Origin: Zingiber officinale
Lineage: Eukaryota > Streptophyta > Magnoliopsida > Zingiberales > Zingiberaceae
Reading direction: 5' to 3'
Length of the DNA stretch: 64,000 bases
Assembly: GCF_018446385.1 (NCBI RefSeq)
Contig: NC_055987.1
Location: 11,431,705-11,495,704 of the forward strand
Shown: in pieces, positions 9,696 through 21,963 of the stretch
How positions within the stretch are numbered: position 1 is the stretch's first letter
Layout: the number at the start of each line of letters is the position of its first letter
Made by a program: the position numbers and the translations under genes
Notes under the pieces: generated by a model
The model's input: the letters and a program-made list of their open reading frames with translations, nothing else
Databases searched by the model: none
What the model was told of the DNA's origin: nothing

Positions 9696-12600
9696 CTAGT
9701 CTATTAGGCACATTCCTAGTTTTCTACGTAAATGGCTAAATTCATTTTCAGGGAGTGATTTAGTGAATATGTCAGCTAAGTTTGACCTGGACTCAACGTA
9801 TTTGAGCTCAATGTCACCCTTAGTAACATGATCCCTGATAAAGTGGTGCCTGATTTCAATGTGTTTGGTTCTTGAATGATGCATTGGATTTTTTGTTAAA
9901 TTTATTGAGCTAATATTGTCAATTAAGACTTTTACATTTGTGATTTTTAAGTTAAAATCTTTTAAGGTGTGCATCATCCATAATAATTGGGCTACACATT
10001 CTCCTATGGCTATGTATTCTGACTCAGTTGTAGATAGTGCAACGCAATGTTGTTTTCTACTAAACCAGCTAACAAGTGATGGGCCTAGTAGTTGACATCC
10101 ACCACTTGTGCTTTTGCGGTCTAATTTACACCCAGCATAATCTGAGTCAGAATATCCTATTAATTCAAACTCACTGGTCCTAGGATACCAGATTCCTACG
10201 TTTGTTGTTCCCTTAAGATATCTAAAAATCCTTTTGACTTGAGTCAAATGGGATTCTTTAGCACAGATTTGGTATCTTGCACACATACTAACTGCAAATA
10301 AGATATCAGGTCGGCTTGCAGTTAGATAGAGTAGACTGCCTATTGCACTTCTATAGTACTTCAGATCTACTGGTTTTCCATTTGGGTCATTGTCTAAGAT
10401 TGTGTTTACTGCCATGGGTGTTTTTATTTCTTTTGTATTTTCCATTCTGAATTTTTTAAGTAATTCTTTAGTGTATTTGTATTGATAAATGTAATTTCCT
10501 TCATTTGTTTGTTTGATTTGTAATCCTAGGAAATAGGTCAATTTTCCTACTAAGCTCATTTCAAATTCTTGTTCCATTATATTAATAAATTCTTCTAGAA
10601 AGTCTGAGTTAGTTGAACCAAATATTATATCATTTACATATATTTGTGCTATAAATATGTCGTTATTTAGTAATTTAACAAACAAGGTTGGATCAATTTG
10701 ACCTTGGTTGAATCCTTTGGATGTTAAGTAAGATGTTAGCCTTTCATACCATGCCCTAGGTGCTTGTTTAAGTCCATATAATGCTTTCTTCAACTTAAAG
10801 ACATAATTAGGGTGCTCTATATTTTCAAACCAAGGAGGTTGACTTACATACACTTATTCTTTTATTATTCCATTGAGAAAGGCTGACTTAACATCCATTT
10901 GATATAGTCTGAATCCCTTATGGGCTGCATAACTTAGTAACATTCTAATGGATTCTAGTCTGGCTACTGGGGCATAGGTCTCATCGTAGTCAAGTCCTTC
11001 AACTTGACTGAATCCTTTGGCAACTCGCCTAGCCTTATTCCTAGTAATTTCCCCAGTTTCACTTAATTTGTTTCTAAATACCCATTTTGTTTCTATTACT
11101 TTCTTATCTTTAGGTGGTGGCACTAGATCCCAAACTTCATTACGCTCAAATTGAGCTAGTTCTTCTTGCATAGAGATGATCCAATCTGGATCAAGTAGGG
11201 ATTCAGCTACAGTTTTGGGTTCAATTTTTGAAATTAGGGAGATTTGACTCAGGTTCCTAAAAGATGATCTGGTTTGAACCCTTAGGTATGGGTCACCAAT
11301 TATTTGATCAGTTGGATGGTTAGGATTTACTCTTATAGTTCTAGGGGGTTCATTTTCTTGAGTGTGTTCATCTTCTTCATAGTCTAGGGATTGATTGGTT
11401 TCTTCAGAATTATTAATTTCAGTAGGTTGAAGTTGAGTTTGTCCTTGGGTTTCTTCAAATTTTACATTTGTGGTTTCCTCGATTTTTAGCGTAATTTTAT
11501 TATATATTCTGTAACCCCTACTGTTTAGAGAATATCCTACAAAAATTCTATTTTCTACTTTAGAGGTGAATTTTTCTAATGTTCTCTAGTATTTAGGATG
11601 AAGGCTGGACACCCAAATACTTTAAAATATTTTATGTTAGGTTGTTTGTTATAAAATATTTCAAAGAAGGTTTTATTATGTCTTTTATTTAATGTTGTTC
11701 TATTTTGCACATAGCAGGCTGTGCTAACAGCTTCTGCCCAGAAATATTTAGGTAGGTTATATTCATTTAACATAGTTCCAGAGGCTTCTAGTAAGGTTTT
11801 ATTTTTTCTTTCTACAATTCCATTTTGTTGGGGGGTTTTAGGACATGAAAATTCGTGATGGTAGCCATTTTCAAGACAGAATTTGTTAAAATTATGATTT
11901 TTAAATTCTCTCCCATTGTCACTCCTAATTCTTTTAATTTTAAGATCTTTTTCATTTTCAATTTGTTTGCAAAAGTTTGTAAAGATTTCAAAAGTTTCAT
12001 CTTTATGTTTTAAGAATTTTACCCAAGTAAACCTAGAATAATCATCTATTATGACTAAATAGTATAAGTTTCCATTTATGGATTTGACTCCATGGGAGTC
12101 AAAAAGATCTAAGTGTAGAAGTTCTAATATTGAGTTGGTTTGTGGCTGATTTATTGGTTTGTGAGTGGATTTAGTTTGTTTACCTTGTTGACAGGCATTA
12201 CATATGGTTGAATCTATGTTAGGTAATTTTGGTAAGCCTCTCACTAGTCCATTTAATTTGCTTATATTTCTAAAGTTGGTGTGAGACATTCTTCTATGCC
12301 ATAACCATGTTTCTTCTTTTTGTGTTAAATAACACTTAATGGAAGAAGTGGTTAAGTTGATGGCATAGATGTTGTCTTTTCTAAAACCTTTTAGGCTTAT
12401 GGTAGGATTATCTAGATGTTTGATTAAACACTCTGTGGATAGAAATTTAACCTTATACCTAGTATCACATAATTGACTTATACTCAGAAGATTATATTTA
12501 AAATTTTCAACAAGTAAAATATTTGTAATTATAAAGTCTATTTTTAATTCAATATTACCTATACCAATTACCTTGAGTTTGCCGTTGTTTCCAAAGGCAA

Positions 12601-12706
12601 CTGTTCCTAAGCTTTTGTAAGTGAGTTGAGTGAACTTGGTGTGATCTTCAGTCATATGTTTGGAGCAACCACTGTCCAAAATCCACTTGGTTTCCTACAG
12701 TAAGTA
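9696..12706 (-). pseudogene. Sirevirus pol: protease, integrase, reverse transcriptase, RNase H
   Basis: Protease starts at WILDSGCSKHMTED near 12700 with the DSG active site. Next are the pre-integrase zinc motif (WHRRMSH, then CNACQQGK) and an integrase core with DLFDSHG, IDDYSRF, RSDNGREF and the catalytic PQQNGIVERKN glutamate region. A frameshift near 11580 moves the integrase C-terminus and linker to another frame. Reverse transcriptase follows from 11171 ([33 protein letters not shown]), is broken by a stop at 10851-10853, then resumes with VYVSQPPWFE. The usual YVDDI reads YVNDI, losing a catalytic aspartate. RNase H (SDSDYAGC, STTESEYIA, ADIFTKSL) ends at 9696. Confidence 0.9.
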
Positions 12707-12777
12707 GGATTTAAAGTTAGTCTTTTTATTTTTAAGCAGGCATTATTTAAGTTAATTTTAAGTTTAAAATTAAAGTT

Positions 12778-12960
12778 TTGACATTAATTTTTAAGTTTGA
12801 AATTGAAATTTTGAAATTAATTTTTAAGTTTAAAATTAAAATTTTGAAATTAATTTTTAAGTTTAAAATTAAAATTTTAAAATTAATTTTTAAGTTTAAA
12901 ATTAAAATTTTGAAATTAATTTTTAAATTTGAAATTGAAATTTTTAAATTAATTTTAATT
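12778..12960. repeat. AT-rich tandem repeat, about 33-bp unit
   Basis: Five or so copies of a unit built from taatttttaagtttaaaatt and aaaattttgaaat lie just upstream (minus sense) of the protease. The repeat is open on the plus strand but has pure low-complexity codons, so it is not a gene. Confidence 0.8.
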
Positions 12961-13990
12961 AAACAAATTTAAGCCTTATTCATCTCACCCGATCTATATT
13001 GTCAATCAGGGAATCCTATGATTTTGTGAGATAAAATTAGATTTTTAATTATGGAGTTTTGGTTTAACTTGTGTTAGGTTCAGATTTAGCTTTGGTCTCC
13101 ACAAATAGGCAATCTTCGGATAAACTTCTAAGCTTGGTGAGTCACATGGACGTCATTAGTAGTAACCAACCTTTCGAGGTTTTCCGAATAGTCCTATCCA
13201 CGGAGCTTAGTACTAAATCTTGGTCTAACTGGTTAAGATTCATTTAAGGGTAGCTTCGGTCAGTTCCACTTGGCCAAATGCACCAGATCGAAACCATATC
13301 TTTCTAGACATGTGATGCCCAAGCTTCCCTAACGTACTATCATCCAAAAACTTCACCAGTACCATGATTCAAGTTAAACTTGGTCTCTTTTTAACTAATC
13401 CTAATTACCCTGCCGGGTTAGTTAATTTTGGAGGTGCCAGCTATTCTGGAGCCTCCCCCTGAATTATTGACCTTTAATTTAAATTTTCGTTTTAGGTTTG
13501 TGTCTGTTTCTTTTATAGTTATAATTAACTTGGTGATCGTTTATATTTTGTTGAGTTTTAAATTTTGAATTTTTTGATTTAGGTTTGTATTTTGGTTTTT
13601 TATTTGGTTTAATCGAGTTTATATAATATACTTTTTCTTTAGGTATATAATATTGATTAAGTCCTACTTGCGTGGTCAGACACGCTTTTGGAACCCAAGC
13701 TTGATTAGTTGATTTGTATTGAGTTATTAATGACTTAAAAGTTTTATTTGAGTTCGACTTGTATCCGAGTCCGGTTTTATTATAACATGCTTTTTGATTG
13801 TTCAGGATTAAGTCAAAATTTTTTGATCTTGTTGTAAATTTTTCTAGCATTTCTTTTAAATTGTTAATATCATTTTTTAATGATAAATTCTCCTCCTCAA
13901 GTGTTAGATCTTGAGTTGGATTTGAATTTTTGATTTGTTCCTTGAGGTTTTGATTTTCCTCAAGAAGTGATTTGTTTTCATTTTCTATTT
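12961..13990 (-). pseudogene. Sirevirus gag-pol junction: coiled coil and spacer
   Basis: On the minus strand 13990-13850 encodes lysine/glutamate/asparagine-rich coiled-coil sequence, continuing in the 13850-13479 ORF (MLEKFTTRSKNFDLILNNQ, then WVPKACLTTQVGLNQYYIPK). A related coiled coil and 'WVPKS' block occur in the copia derivative at 62795-63180. From 13460 to 12961 no frame is convincing; a minus-strand cagggggaggc purine tract lies at 13451-13460. The WVP block is commonly found just before the protease of these elements. Confidence 0.65.
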
Positions 13991-14005
13991 TAATTAATTT
14001 ACTAT

Positions 14006-15154
14006 TTAAACAGGAAATAATTCTAAAAAAAATTTGTTTAAATTAAAATATACCTCATTCGGGCCTTCGGAAACGAGTACGGACTCGTGGCTTGTTTCGG
14101 GTTCAGACCCGTCTTCATCTTCCGACTCGTCTTCTGTTTCAGCTTCGTGGGCCATCAGTGCGAGGTGGCTCTGATGTTTCTGCTCTTCTTCCTCCGATTC
14201 GTCCGAGGAGTCGTCCCACGTTGCTTTGAGGGCCTTCTTTTTGGTTGGCTTCGGTTTGTCGAACTTCAGTTTTGGGCATTCGTTCTTGTAGTGTCCCTTT
14301 TTATTGCAGCCGAAGCAAGTCACGTTCTTTTGTTCTGAGGGAGAACTGATCTTTTGAAGGTCCTTTTTGCTGAAGCTCCTTTTTCTCCTGGTGAATATTT
14401 TTCTTACCAAGTTCACCAGGTGTTCTTCGTCTTCGGAGTCTTGGTCGGAATCTTCTTCATATTCAGGCTTGCTCTTCTTTTCTTTGGAGGAACCTGCAAA
14501 TAAAGTTATACCCTTCTTGGCTCCAGCATTAGTTTATTCATGTAATTCTAATTCACAGAAAAGCTCGTCTAATTTTAACTTAGAAAGATTTTTAGAAATT
14601 TTGTAGGCATCTACGATTGATGCCCACAAACTATTACGTGGAAAAGCATTTAATGCGTACCTTATTAAGTCTCTATTTTCCATCTGGTGGCCTATCGCAT
14701 GAAGCCCGTTGAGGATGTCCTTGATCCTCACGTGGAGCTGATTCGCCGTTTCACCTTCCTGCATTTTTATATTAAGAATTTTATTTAAAAGCAGGTCTCG
14801 TTTTGTTACCTTGGCGTCGCTCGTTCCCTCGTACAACTCGATCAATTTGTCCCACAGCTCTTTAGCGTTTTTGTGTGGACCGACTCTGTTCAGTTCTTCT
14901 CTTGTTAATCCGCACTGTAGAGTGTTGATCGCTTTATTTTCTGTTGACGCCTTTTTCTTCAAATCTGCTGTCCAGTCTTCAGGATCCAGTATATTCCCGG
15001 AGCTATCCGCTGGAATTTTATAGGGTCTCGTAACGCTCATCCACTGGTCGAAGTCTGTTTTGAGGTAAACCTCCATGCGCTTCTTCCAGTACGGAAAATC
15101 GTCCCCGTTGAAGAGTGGAGGTCGTACTGTGCTGAATCCTTCTGTCTGAGACAT
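14006..15154 (-). pseudogene. Sirevirus gag with zinc knuckle
   Basis: The start MSQTEGFSTVRPPLFNGDDF is at 15154. The N-terminal UBN2-type region carries LQCGLTREELNRVGPH, ELWDKLIELYEGTSDAK and LLNKILNIKMQEGETANQLH. A single TAA stop follows LFCELELHE at about 14534, after which the same frame continues with KKGITLFAGSSKEKKSK to a CCHC knuckle (CFGCNKKGHYKNEC, about 14328-14287) and a strongly acidic tail ending near 14060. It would package genomic RNA; one stop separates the capsid and nucleocapsid halves. Confidence 0.88.
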
Positions 15155-15403
15155 TTTAGTCCTGCGCACAGAAGAAAGAAAAGAAAAAATCCTAAGACTT
15201 GGTCTTAGATTAGTATGCGGAAGAAGAAAAATAATAGAAGTATCTAAATTGGTGTTGCACCAATTTAGATTTAATTGCAACAAAAAAAAATTCAAAGCAG
15301 GTAATAATACCAGTTTGAAATTAAACGTAAAACTGAAAACTGAAAAAAAATTATTTTTTCACCCCCTGTCTGATTGGTGGTTGCACCAAATCAGAGCGGT
15401 ACC

Positions 15404-15418
15404 TGCTCTGATACCACT
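15404..15418 (-). other. Sirevirus primer-binding site
   Basis: The minus strand reads tggtatcagagc next to the 5' LTR at 15419, complementary to initiator methionine tRNA as in most plant copia elements. Confidence 0.85.
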
Positions 15419-16561
15419 TGTTGGATCGTGAAACGTCGATAGAGGGGGGGGTGAATATCGATTCGAAACAATCGCGTTAATAAGAGTTAAACGCAGCGGA
15501 ATAATAAAAAACTTAGGCAAACTGAACAAGGTGTTTTTTACTTCGTTCGGAGCCTGTGACGACTCCTACTCGAAGGCCCGTACTCCTTGAGTACTTTCGT
15601 TGGGCAATTCACTAGCAATTCGAAATACTATTACAAATTAAGGTACAGAAATGCTAATGGAAATAAAGTGATACCGACAAGAAAATTAACCAAAAAAGAA
15701 GGAGCACTTTGTCGGGGCTTTGTTAGCGTCGCAGGAGCGTAGAGCAGCAGAGCAAGCAGTCGAAGAGTTCTCAGTTGTTTTTGAAGCTCCACCCCTGGGG
15801 CTTCTTTTATATGCTGCTCCGGGCGCCTGGATCCCTTCCGGGCGCCCTGGTGCGACGTGGCAGGTCTAATCAGCGAACTCCACGTGGCGACGACTCGGCC
15901 TGGATAAAATTCACCTCCGGGCGCCCGGATCCCTTTCGGGCGCCCGGACCTCCGGGTGCCCGGATCCCTTCCGGGCACCCGGACCTCCTATTTCCAGAAA
16001 CTTCCTTTCCTGCAAAACAGAGTTAGTCCGAGGCAAATATATATTCTGCAAAACAGATTGTTAGCACAACTAAAGTAATATGATTTAACAAGAAAAGAGT
16101 ATGACTTAGATTCCGTCTTTCCGAGACCGGAATCTAGTCACGATCTCGACTTAGATATCCGAAATGGATCTAAGCCGGATCGACGCCTAATGTTCCCTTC
16201 CTGGGAACGCGTCCTCGCAGTCACTCCCCTCCAGTGACTTACCTCACTTACCTGCCAGACGTCCGGTCAACCCGTCGACCCATCTGGACTTCGTGCCAGC
16301 TATCCGGTCAGCCCGTCGACCTAGCTGGGCTTCGTGCCTAAGCGTCCGGTCAGCCCGTCGACCCGCTTGGACTTCGTGCCAGCTATCTGGTCAGCCCGTC
16401 GACCTAGCTGGGCTTCGTGCCAGACATCCGGTCAGCCCGTCGACCTGTTTGGACTTATCCTGCACACTCGATCAGAGTGTTAGATCAACAATAAACCTAA
16501 CTTAACCTATTTGTCATTCATCAAAACCTGGGTTAAATCGTTAGTGCTAACCGCACCAACA
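15419..16561 (-). repeat. 5' LTR of the Sirevirus
   Basis: This 1143-bp LTR matches 7263-8385 almost base for base, including the hairpin array at 16255-16455. It carries an additional 20-bp palindrome segment (ggcgcctggatcccttccgg) near 15825-15845. Most single differences are C/T or G/A transitions, as expected after methylation of a recent insert. Confidence 0.93.
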
Positions 16562-19000
16562 ATAAACAATTGCTCATGACTAAGATGGAAAGGAACAAAC
16601 CATTGGAATAGTCGTAGTGTAATTAAGTATTAGTTTATCTTGACTAATAAATTACACTAGTACACTCTAAGTGTATTGAGTATGACCAATTTAGGTAAGT
16701 TCTTTTTATACTGACTTGATAAAAGAACTAGACCTTAGTTATTATGGAAGTGTGTGCTCTTAATCCTAATATAATAACAAACACATATATTTAGTATTTA
16801 TTTCTTTGACTTATCAATGGGTGAGATTTAGCTCGATAAATCAATAAGCCCGATAAGTTGGGAAATGATATTACTTATAGTGTGTGTTGTTGATTATAGA
16901 AGGAAACTGTGTCCTAGTAATCTAGGTTGAGAATGTCCCCAAGAGGAGCACATAAGGATTGTCATGTTAAACCCTGCAGGTGGACTTAGTTCGACATGAC
17001 GATGAGGTTGAGTGGTACTACTCTTGGACTAAGAGATATTAATTAAGTGAGTTGTCAGTAACTCATTTAATTAGTGGGCATTCGACATCTTAAACATAGG
17101 GAGACTAACACACTCATAATAAGAAGGAGCCGAAGATGTAATTTGGGATTGGTGTGGTAGTTTAATAATAATTCTTTAGTGGTATAAATTATTCTTGATG
17201 AAGCTAAGTTGTGTGTTCGGGGCGAACACGGGAAGTTTAATTTCATCGGGAGACCAAAACCAATTCCTCCCCTCGGTCCCTATCGTAGCCTCTTGTATAT
17301 AGAAATTTATACCCACCACATACCCACTTCTTACCCACCTTTATACCCATCCTATTGGGGTCGACCAAGCAAGCTTGCAACCGAAGCTTGGGTCGGCCAA
17401 GTAAATAGGATGAGTTGAGTTAGTGTGACCGACCCTAGCTTGAACCCAAGCTTGGTGTGGTCGGCCACATCATATTAAAAGGGATTTTATTTTTAATCTT
17501 TTCTTAATGTGGATATCATGGTTTTAAAAGAGAGTTTAAAATTTAAATCTTTCCTTTTATAACTTTCTACAAAAGATTAAGAAAATATTTGAAATCTTTC
17601 ATTATTTGTAGATTGAAAGGTGGATTTTAATTTTAAGAAAAATTTCATTTTTAACCATATTCATGATTTAAAAGAGAGTTTAAAATTAAATATTTCTTTT
17701 ATAAGTTTCTACAAAAGATTTGATATCTTTCCTTATTTGTAGATTGAAAGGAGATTTTAATTTTTAGAGATAACTTTCCTTTTTGAAAATTATCCACATG
17801 TTTAAAAGAAATATTTTAATTTATAAAAATTCCTTTTTATAATCCACGGGAAAAATTATTGGAGAAATTTTTTATAAATTTTCGGAAACAAATTAGGAAA
17901 TTTTAATTCTTGTGTTAATTAAAACTCTCCTTGTTTTGGAGTTTAAAGTGGCCGGCTATTATAATTAAGAAAAGGATTTTAATTTTAATTAATTAAAATT
18001 TTCCTTTTCATGGCAAAAGAATTAAGGAAGTTTTTATTTAAATTTCCTTATTTGTCAAGACCAAGGATTATAAAAGAGGGGGTAGAGGTGCCCACATGAC
18101 AAGAGAACTCTATTCTTTTTCTCCCTCTCTTCCTTGGTGTGGCCGGCCCTTCAAGTTCTTCCCTCTCCTTTTTCTTTCTTCTCCTTGGTGGCCAAATCTA
18201 TTCAACCTTTGAAGCTTGGAAGGTGGTCGGATCTTGTTTGGAGAAGGAGGAAAAGGATGCTTTGTTTCTAGCATCCCTTGGAGCTTGGTGGTGGTGGCCG
18301 GACTTTTACTTCTCTTGGAGAATTGATGGTGGCCGAATCTAGCTTGAAGAAGAAGGAGCTTGGTGGTTCTCATCTCGGAAGATCGTTGCTCACACAACGT
18401 CCGAGATTAGAAGAGGAATACGGTAGAAGATCAAGAGGTTATTTGCTTACAAAGAAAGGTATAACTAGTAATTATTTTCCGCATCATACTAGTTTTCTTT
18501 GTATAGTTATTTTTGGAAATATCAAACACAAGAGGCATATGATTCTAGAGTTTTCAGATTTCTTTCTAATTTATGTTTTTCTTTATTTTTCGAATTTGTG
18601 ATTCGATTGTTCTTTTTGGTTAAACCTAGAGTTATATAAGGAAATTAAATATTAGCTTTCCTTAAAGGGCTTTGTCTAGGCGGTGGTGGATGCTCTCATA
18701 CTCAAGAAGGCCATGTGCCTCGCCATGCAGTCCTGGAAGCCAATTTTGGAAATTAATATTTAATGAAATTTATAACGTAGGTGGATTTGAATCAATAGTG
18801 TTAAGTTCCGCTTGCGATTCAAATCTAAACCATTAAGAACAGATAAGTTAAATTTGGAATCAATGATATTAAGTTTCGTCTGCGATTCCTAATTTAACTT
18901 CTAAAGAACACAATAGGTTATTTAGAAAAGGTTCAACACTTGTACAAAATTTTTGTACAGTGAAACCGGTACGATCTTCCTATGATTGACCAACAGTTTG

Positions 19001-20610
19001 AATGGACGAATCCGATGTGACAATCAATTGGGAGTAAGGTCAATTAATTGGGAACTCTAGATCTCAAGATAAAAAAGGCGTTTTCATAGGGGATTCAACA
19101 CCTCTTTTTCATTGTCAATTCTTGAAAGATTCCGAGAGAAGTGTTGCTGTATTTTCGAGTTTACAAGAGACATTTTAAGTAACAAAAGATCAAGAAAGTA
19201 AGGTTTTTATTTGTATTGTGTATTTATATTTTGTTTTCATTGTATTATTGTATGTGAACTTGTACGAGGTTTTTTCACCTCTGGATTGTTTTTGAGGAGT
19301 GCTCTTCATAATAAAGTGTGTGCACTGTGTGAATCCTTGAATTAGTCATATCAAGGAAATGAATACCAAGTAAATATTAGTATTAGTACTATTTCAAATT
19401 TTCTGCTGCAACATATCAACAAGATGAAGCAATTTGAGTTAATTATCCCTGCTTTAGCTCCGAAAGTGTCATAACAAACATTTATGGTGTTGCATGTTGT
19501 ACGGAATTTAAAAATTGATCAAGTCTATGCAACTCTGGTGTTTTTATTAAATACCTATATAAATTTTATTAAATATTAATTTTGTTAACAAAATAAATAA
19601 ATCGAATAATTGAGGTGTTGAATTAAAATTGAATTGAGGTCCTACAAAATTCACCGGATAACCTTGAAGATAAGAATTATGTTAGTCGAAACCGAGGTTA
19701 ACTTGTATTTGATGGTCAAATTATTACCGAACCAAATGTAATTAGGTTAAATCAGTTCAATTAATTTAAAATGAGTTAAGAATTTTTTTAAAAAAATATA
19801 TATTTTCCTCCTATCTTTTCTTTTTAATTTTTCCATATACACCTACACAGAGCTCATATTGCCTTGCCTCTAAATGCCAGCTTCTCTTCTTCTTCTTCTT
19901 CTTCTTCTTCTTCTTCTTCATCTTCATCTTCATCTTCATCTTCATTTTCTTCTTATGTTTTTTTTCCTTTTTTTTTATAGGTATTTCGTTCTTTTTTTTT
20001 TTCCTTTTTTTTAGGTATTTCTCTATTTCTTTTCCAACTATAACTCTCTTTTTTTCTTCCTTTTTTCAATAATAATAACCCTCCTTCTTCCCCTTCCTTT
20101 TATTGTTTTCTAGCCAACCAACAATGATTCTATAGACTCTAGTCCTTCTTCCTCTCAAACAAGAGCCACCCGTTTTTTATCTTTTCTTATCATCAGAGTT
20201 AGCCGATCGAAACTATTAGAAAAGAGGATAAAACTTCCATTCTCTTCCTTTCACCCTTGTAATTGTTTTGTTTTTTTTTCCTTTTACAAATCAATAGTAG
20301 TTCCCACTGTTCTATTTGGGTAATCTTTTAGTTTACTTTATTTCTCGTCTTTAGCTAAATGTCAATAGTAGGAAAAATAAATAATCATAATTGTTGCCGT
20401 CCATAAATAGAAGTCCCAATTTTTATTTTATCTAGACTTTTTATCCTTTACCCGAAGTCCAACAAACAATAAGTTCAAGCCCTTTCCAACTTTAAGTTTT
20501 TGGATTCGTCCCATGAGACTCTAATGAGGGAGGAACTAAGTTAAAGGTTTATAACCTAACAAATAAATCTCAAATTAGGTAATAGTACATAATAATACAT
20601 TATTTTTTGG
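19001..20610. other. AT-rich spacer; LTR-like tail and CTT microsatellite
   Basis: 19001-19420 continues the repeat seen at 6627-7072 (caattgggag motifs, then a leader-like stretch ending near ctgctgcaacatatcaacaag). The rest is AT-rich with no ORF or recognisable element. A pyrimidine microsatellite of ctt and cttcat units lies at 19881-19946. Confidence 0.5.
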
Positions 20611-21285
20611 ATAATTTTACATACAGTCCCCATTGGTAAACAAATCTTTGCATGCAGTTCCCATCCATGAAATTCTTTGTTTTCACTCCCCAGTCAAACA
20701 TCTTTACCTAATTGCTCATGCTATTTTTAGGTACAAAAAGTCTAAAAATCAGTATAAATCCTCTTAAATTGAGTATATTAACTTAGAATCTAGTATGTTT
20801 TCTATCAAATTGAGTACGATTCTTTTTTCACCTCAAAATATACTTGATTTTAGTTTAATGTGCTGAATTATACTCATTTTTAGACTATTTGTACCGAAAA
20901 ATATGAGGATTAATTTCGATAGAAAATATACTCGATTCTAGTATAGAGTACTAGATCATAGTGTAAAGTGCTGAATTTAACATGAATTATACTTATTTTT
21001 AAACTTTTTATACCTAAAATATAAGAGGGACAATTTTGATAGAAAATATACTCGATTTTTAATATAAAGTACTGACTTTAAGAAAAATTATACTCATTTT
21101 TGATCTTTTTATACTCAATTTTGGAATTTTGTATCTAAAAAAATTTGAGAGGCAATTTAGGTATCAATATTTGCATGAGGAAGTTGAAACAAATAATACT
21201 TTGCATGCAGGGAGTGGAAACAAAGTTTTTTGGACATGGAGATTGCATGCAAAGTTAACATTGTGATTGAAGATTTTTCTCTAAT
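20611..21285. mobile_element. MITE-like element with about 60-bp inverted ends
   Basis: The left end (tctttgcatgcagttcccat, then ctttgttttcactcccc) matches the reverse complement of the right end (actttgcatgcaatctccat, then ctttgtttccactccc) with few mismatches. The interior has repeated tatactcgattttagta-like motifs. No coding capacity. The exact termini and target duplication are unclear, so the superfamily is not assigned. Confidence 0.6.
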
Positions 21286-21412
21286 TTACCGTTATTTTAT
21301 TTTTTTTAATGCTAAATTTTAAAATAAAATAGGTAGATTTTACTAAATTAAATAAAAAATTATATTATGATAACTTGCATAACCTGCTACAATATTATTA
21401 TTATTATTGTCC

Positions 21413-21596
21413 CCCGGATGGATTTAGTAACTAGCACATGAGGTGTTGCCACCAATGAGGTCTGTAGTTCGAATATCGACAAAGCTGAGGTAAATATTTC
21501 TCTTATGTGTTAGTCACTATTCCAAAGATTAGTAACTACCCTCCGTGTTGACCCTGGGATGGGTTGGCGACGAACGTATTCGTTTTTTTTTTTCCA
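21413..21596 (+). mobile_element. possible tRNA-derived SINE
   Basis: A box-B-like gtagttcgaat (21463-21475) sits about 40 bases downstream of an A-box-like segment (tttagtaactagcacatgag), and the 184-bp unit ends in a T-run at 21582-21594. This is the general layout of plant SINEs with poly-T tails. There is no clear target duplication, so the call is tentative. Confidence 0.35.
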
Positions 21597-21713
21597 CCAA
21601 TATTATTATTATTTTTGTTTATTTATGTGTTTTTACAAAAGTCCTCAAAGCATCATGCAAATTTTACCACCGTTCGATGCGAATCGCACAATCCTCCAGT
21701 TAGTTTCCCCTCT

Positions 21714-21727
21714 CTCTATATATACAT
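21714..21727 (+). promoter_or_regulatory. putative TATA box of the TFIIS gene
   Basis: A ctctatatatacat sequence lies about 240 bases before the initiator ATG at 21964, followed by a pyrimidine-rich leader. Confidence 0.5.
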
Positions 21728-21963
21728 AGGTCGAAACGCTTATAGACACTGTGGTCGGAGAAGCCGACGACGAGTGGTTCGTCCCACGCCCCTGGAACAA
21801 ACAGACGCCCCTACGCCGCTTTCGCTTGCTAGGGTTCGTTCGTGCGCTTTCTCCTTCGTCCCCCCTCCCTCCCTTCAGTTTTCTTTCCTTTTGCCCTTTT
21901 CGATCCTTTGCGTCATTGCCATGTTTCTTGGTTTCTTTTACTTTCCCCTTTCTTTCAGCCCTG

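Larger units (their letters stand above)
7263..16561 (-). mobile_element. near-complete Sirevirus (Ty1/copia), 9.3 kb
   Basis: The element is bounded by two LTRs (7263-8385 and 15419-16561) and flanked by a perfect 5-bp duplication, ataaa at 7258-7262 and at 16562-16566. It is read on the minus strand: 5' LTR, primer-binding site, gag, protease, integrase, reverse transcriptase, RNase H, a long non-coding region with purine-tract motifs, 3' LTR. The order protease-integrase-reverse transcriptase defines Ty1/copia. Gag with zinc knuckle and acidic tail, and the spacer before the 3' LTR, fit Sirevirus. Stops and one frameshift make it defective in itself. Confidence 0.93.
7078..18995 (+). mobile_element. 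long copia-type solo LTR, split by a nested Sirevirus
   Basis: The outer LTR begins tgttagagtg at 7078, is interrupted at 7262, resumes at 16567 after the Sirevirus and its target duplication, and ends ccaaca at 18990-18995, about 2.6 kb in total. The flanking gtttg at 7073-7077 and 18996-19000 is a perfect 5-bp target-site duplication. A TATA box tataaaagagg lies at about 18070-18080 and a polypyrimidine leader follows. No gag, pol or second LTR is seen, hence a solo LTR. The ORFs in 17200-18600 look like chance ORFs. Confidence 0.75.

Noticed and set aside
12778-12972. ORF of 64 codons with Lys/Ile/Phe repeats
   Set aside because: It is a translated AT-rich tandem repeat inside the Sirevirus, on the strand opposite to pol.
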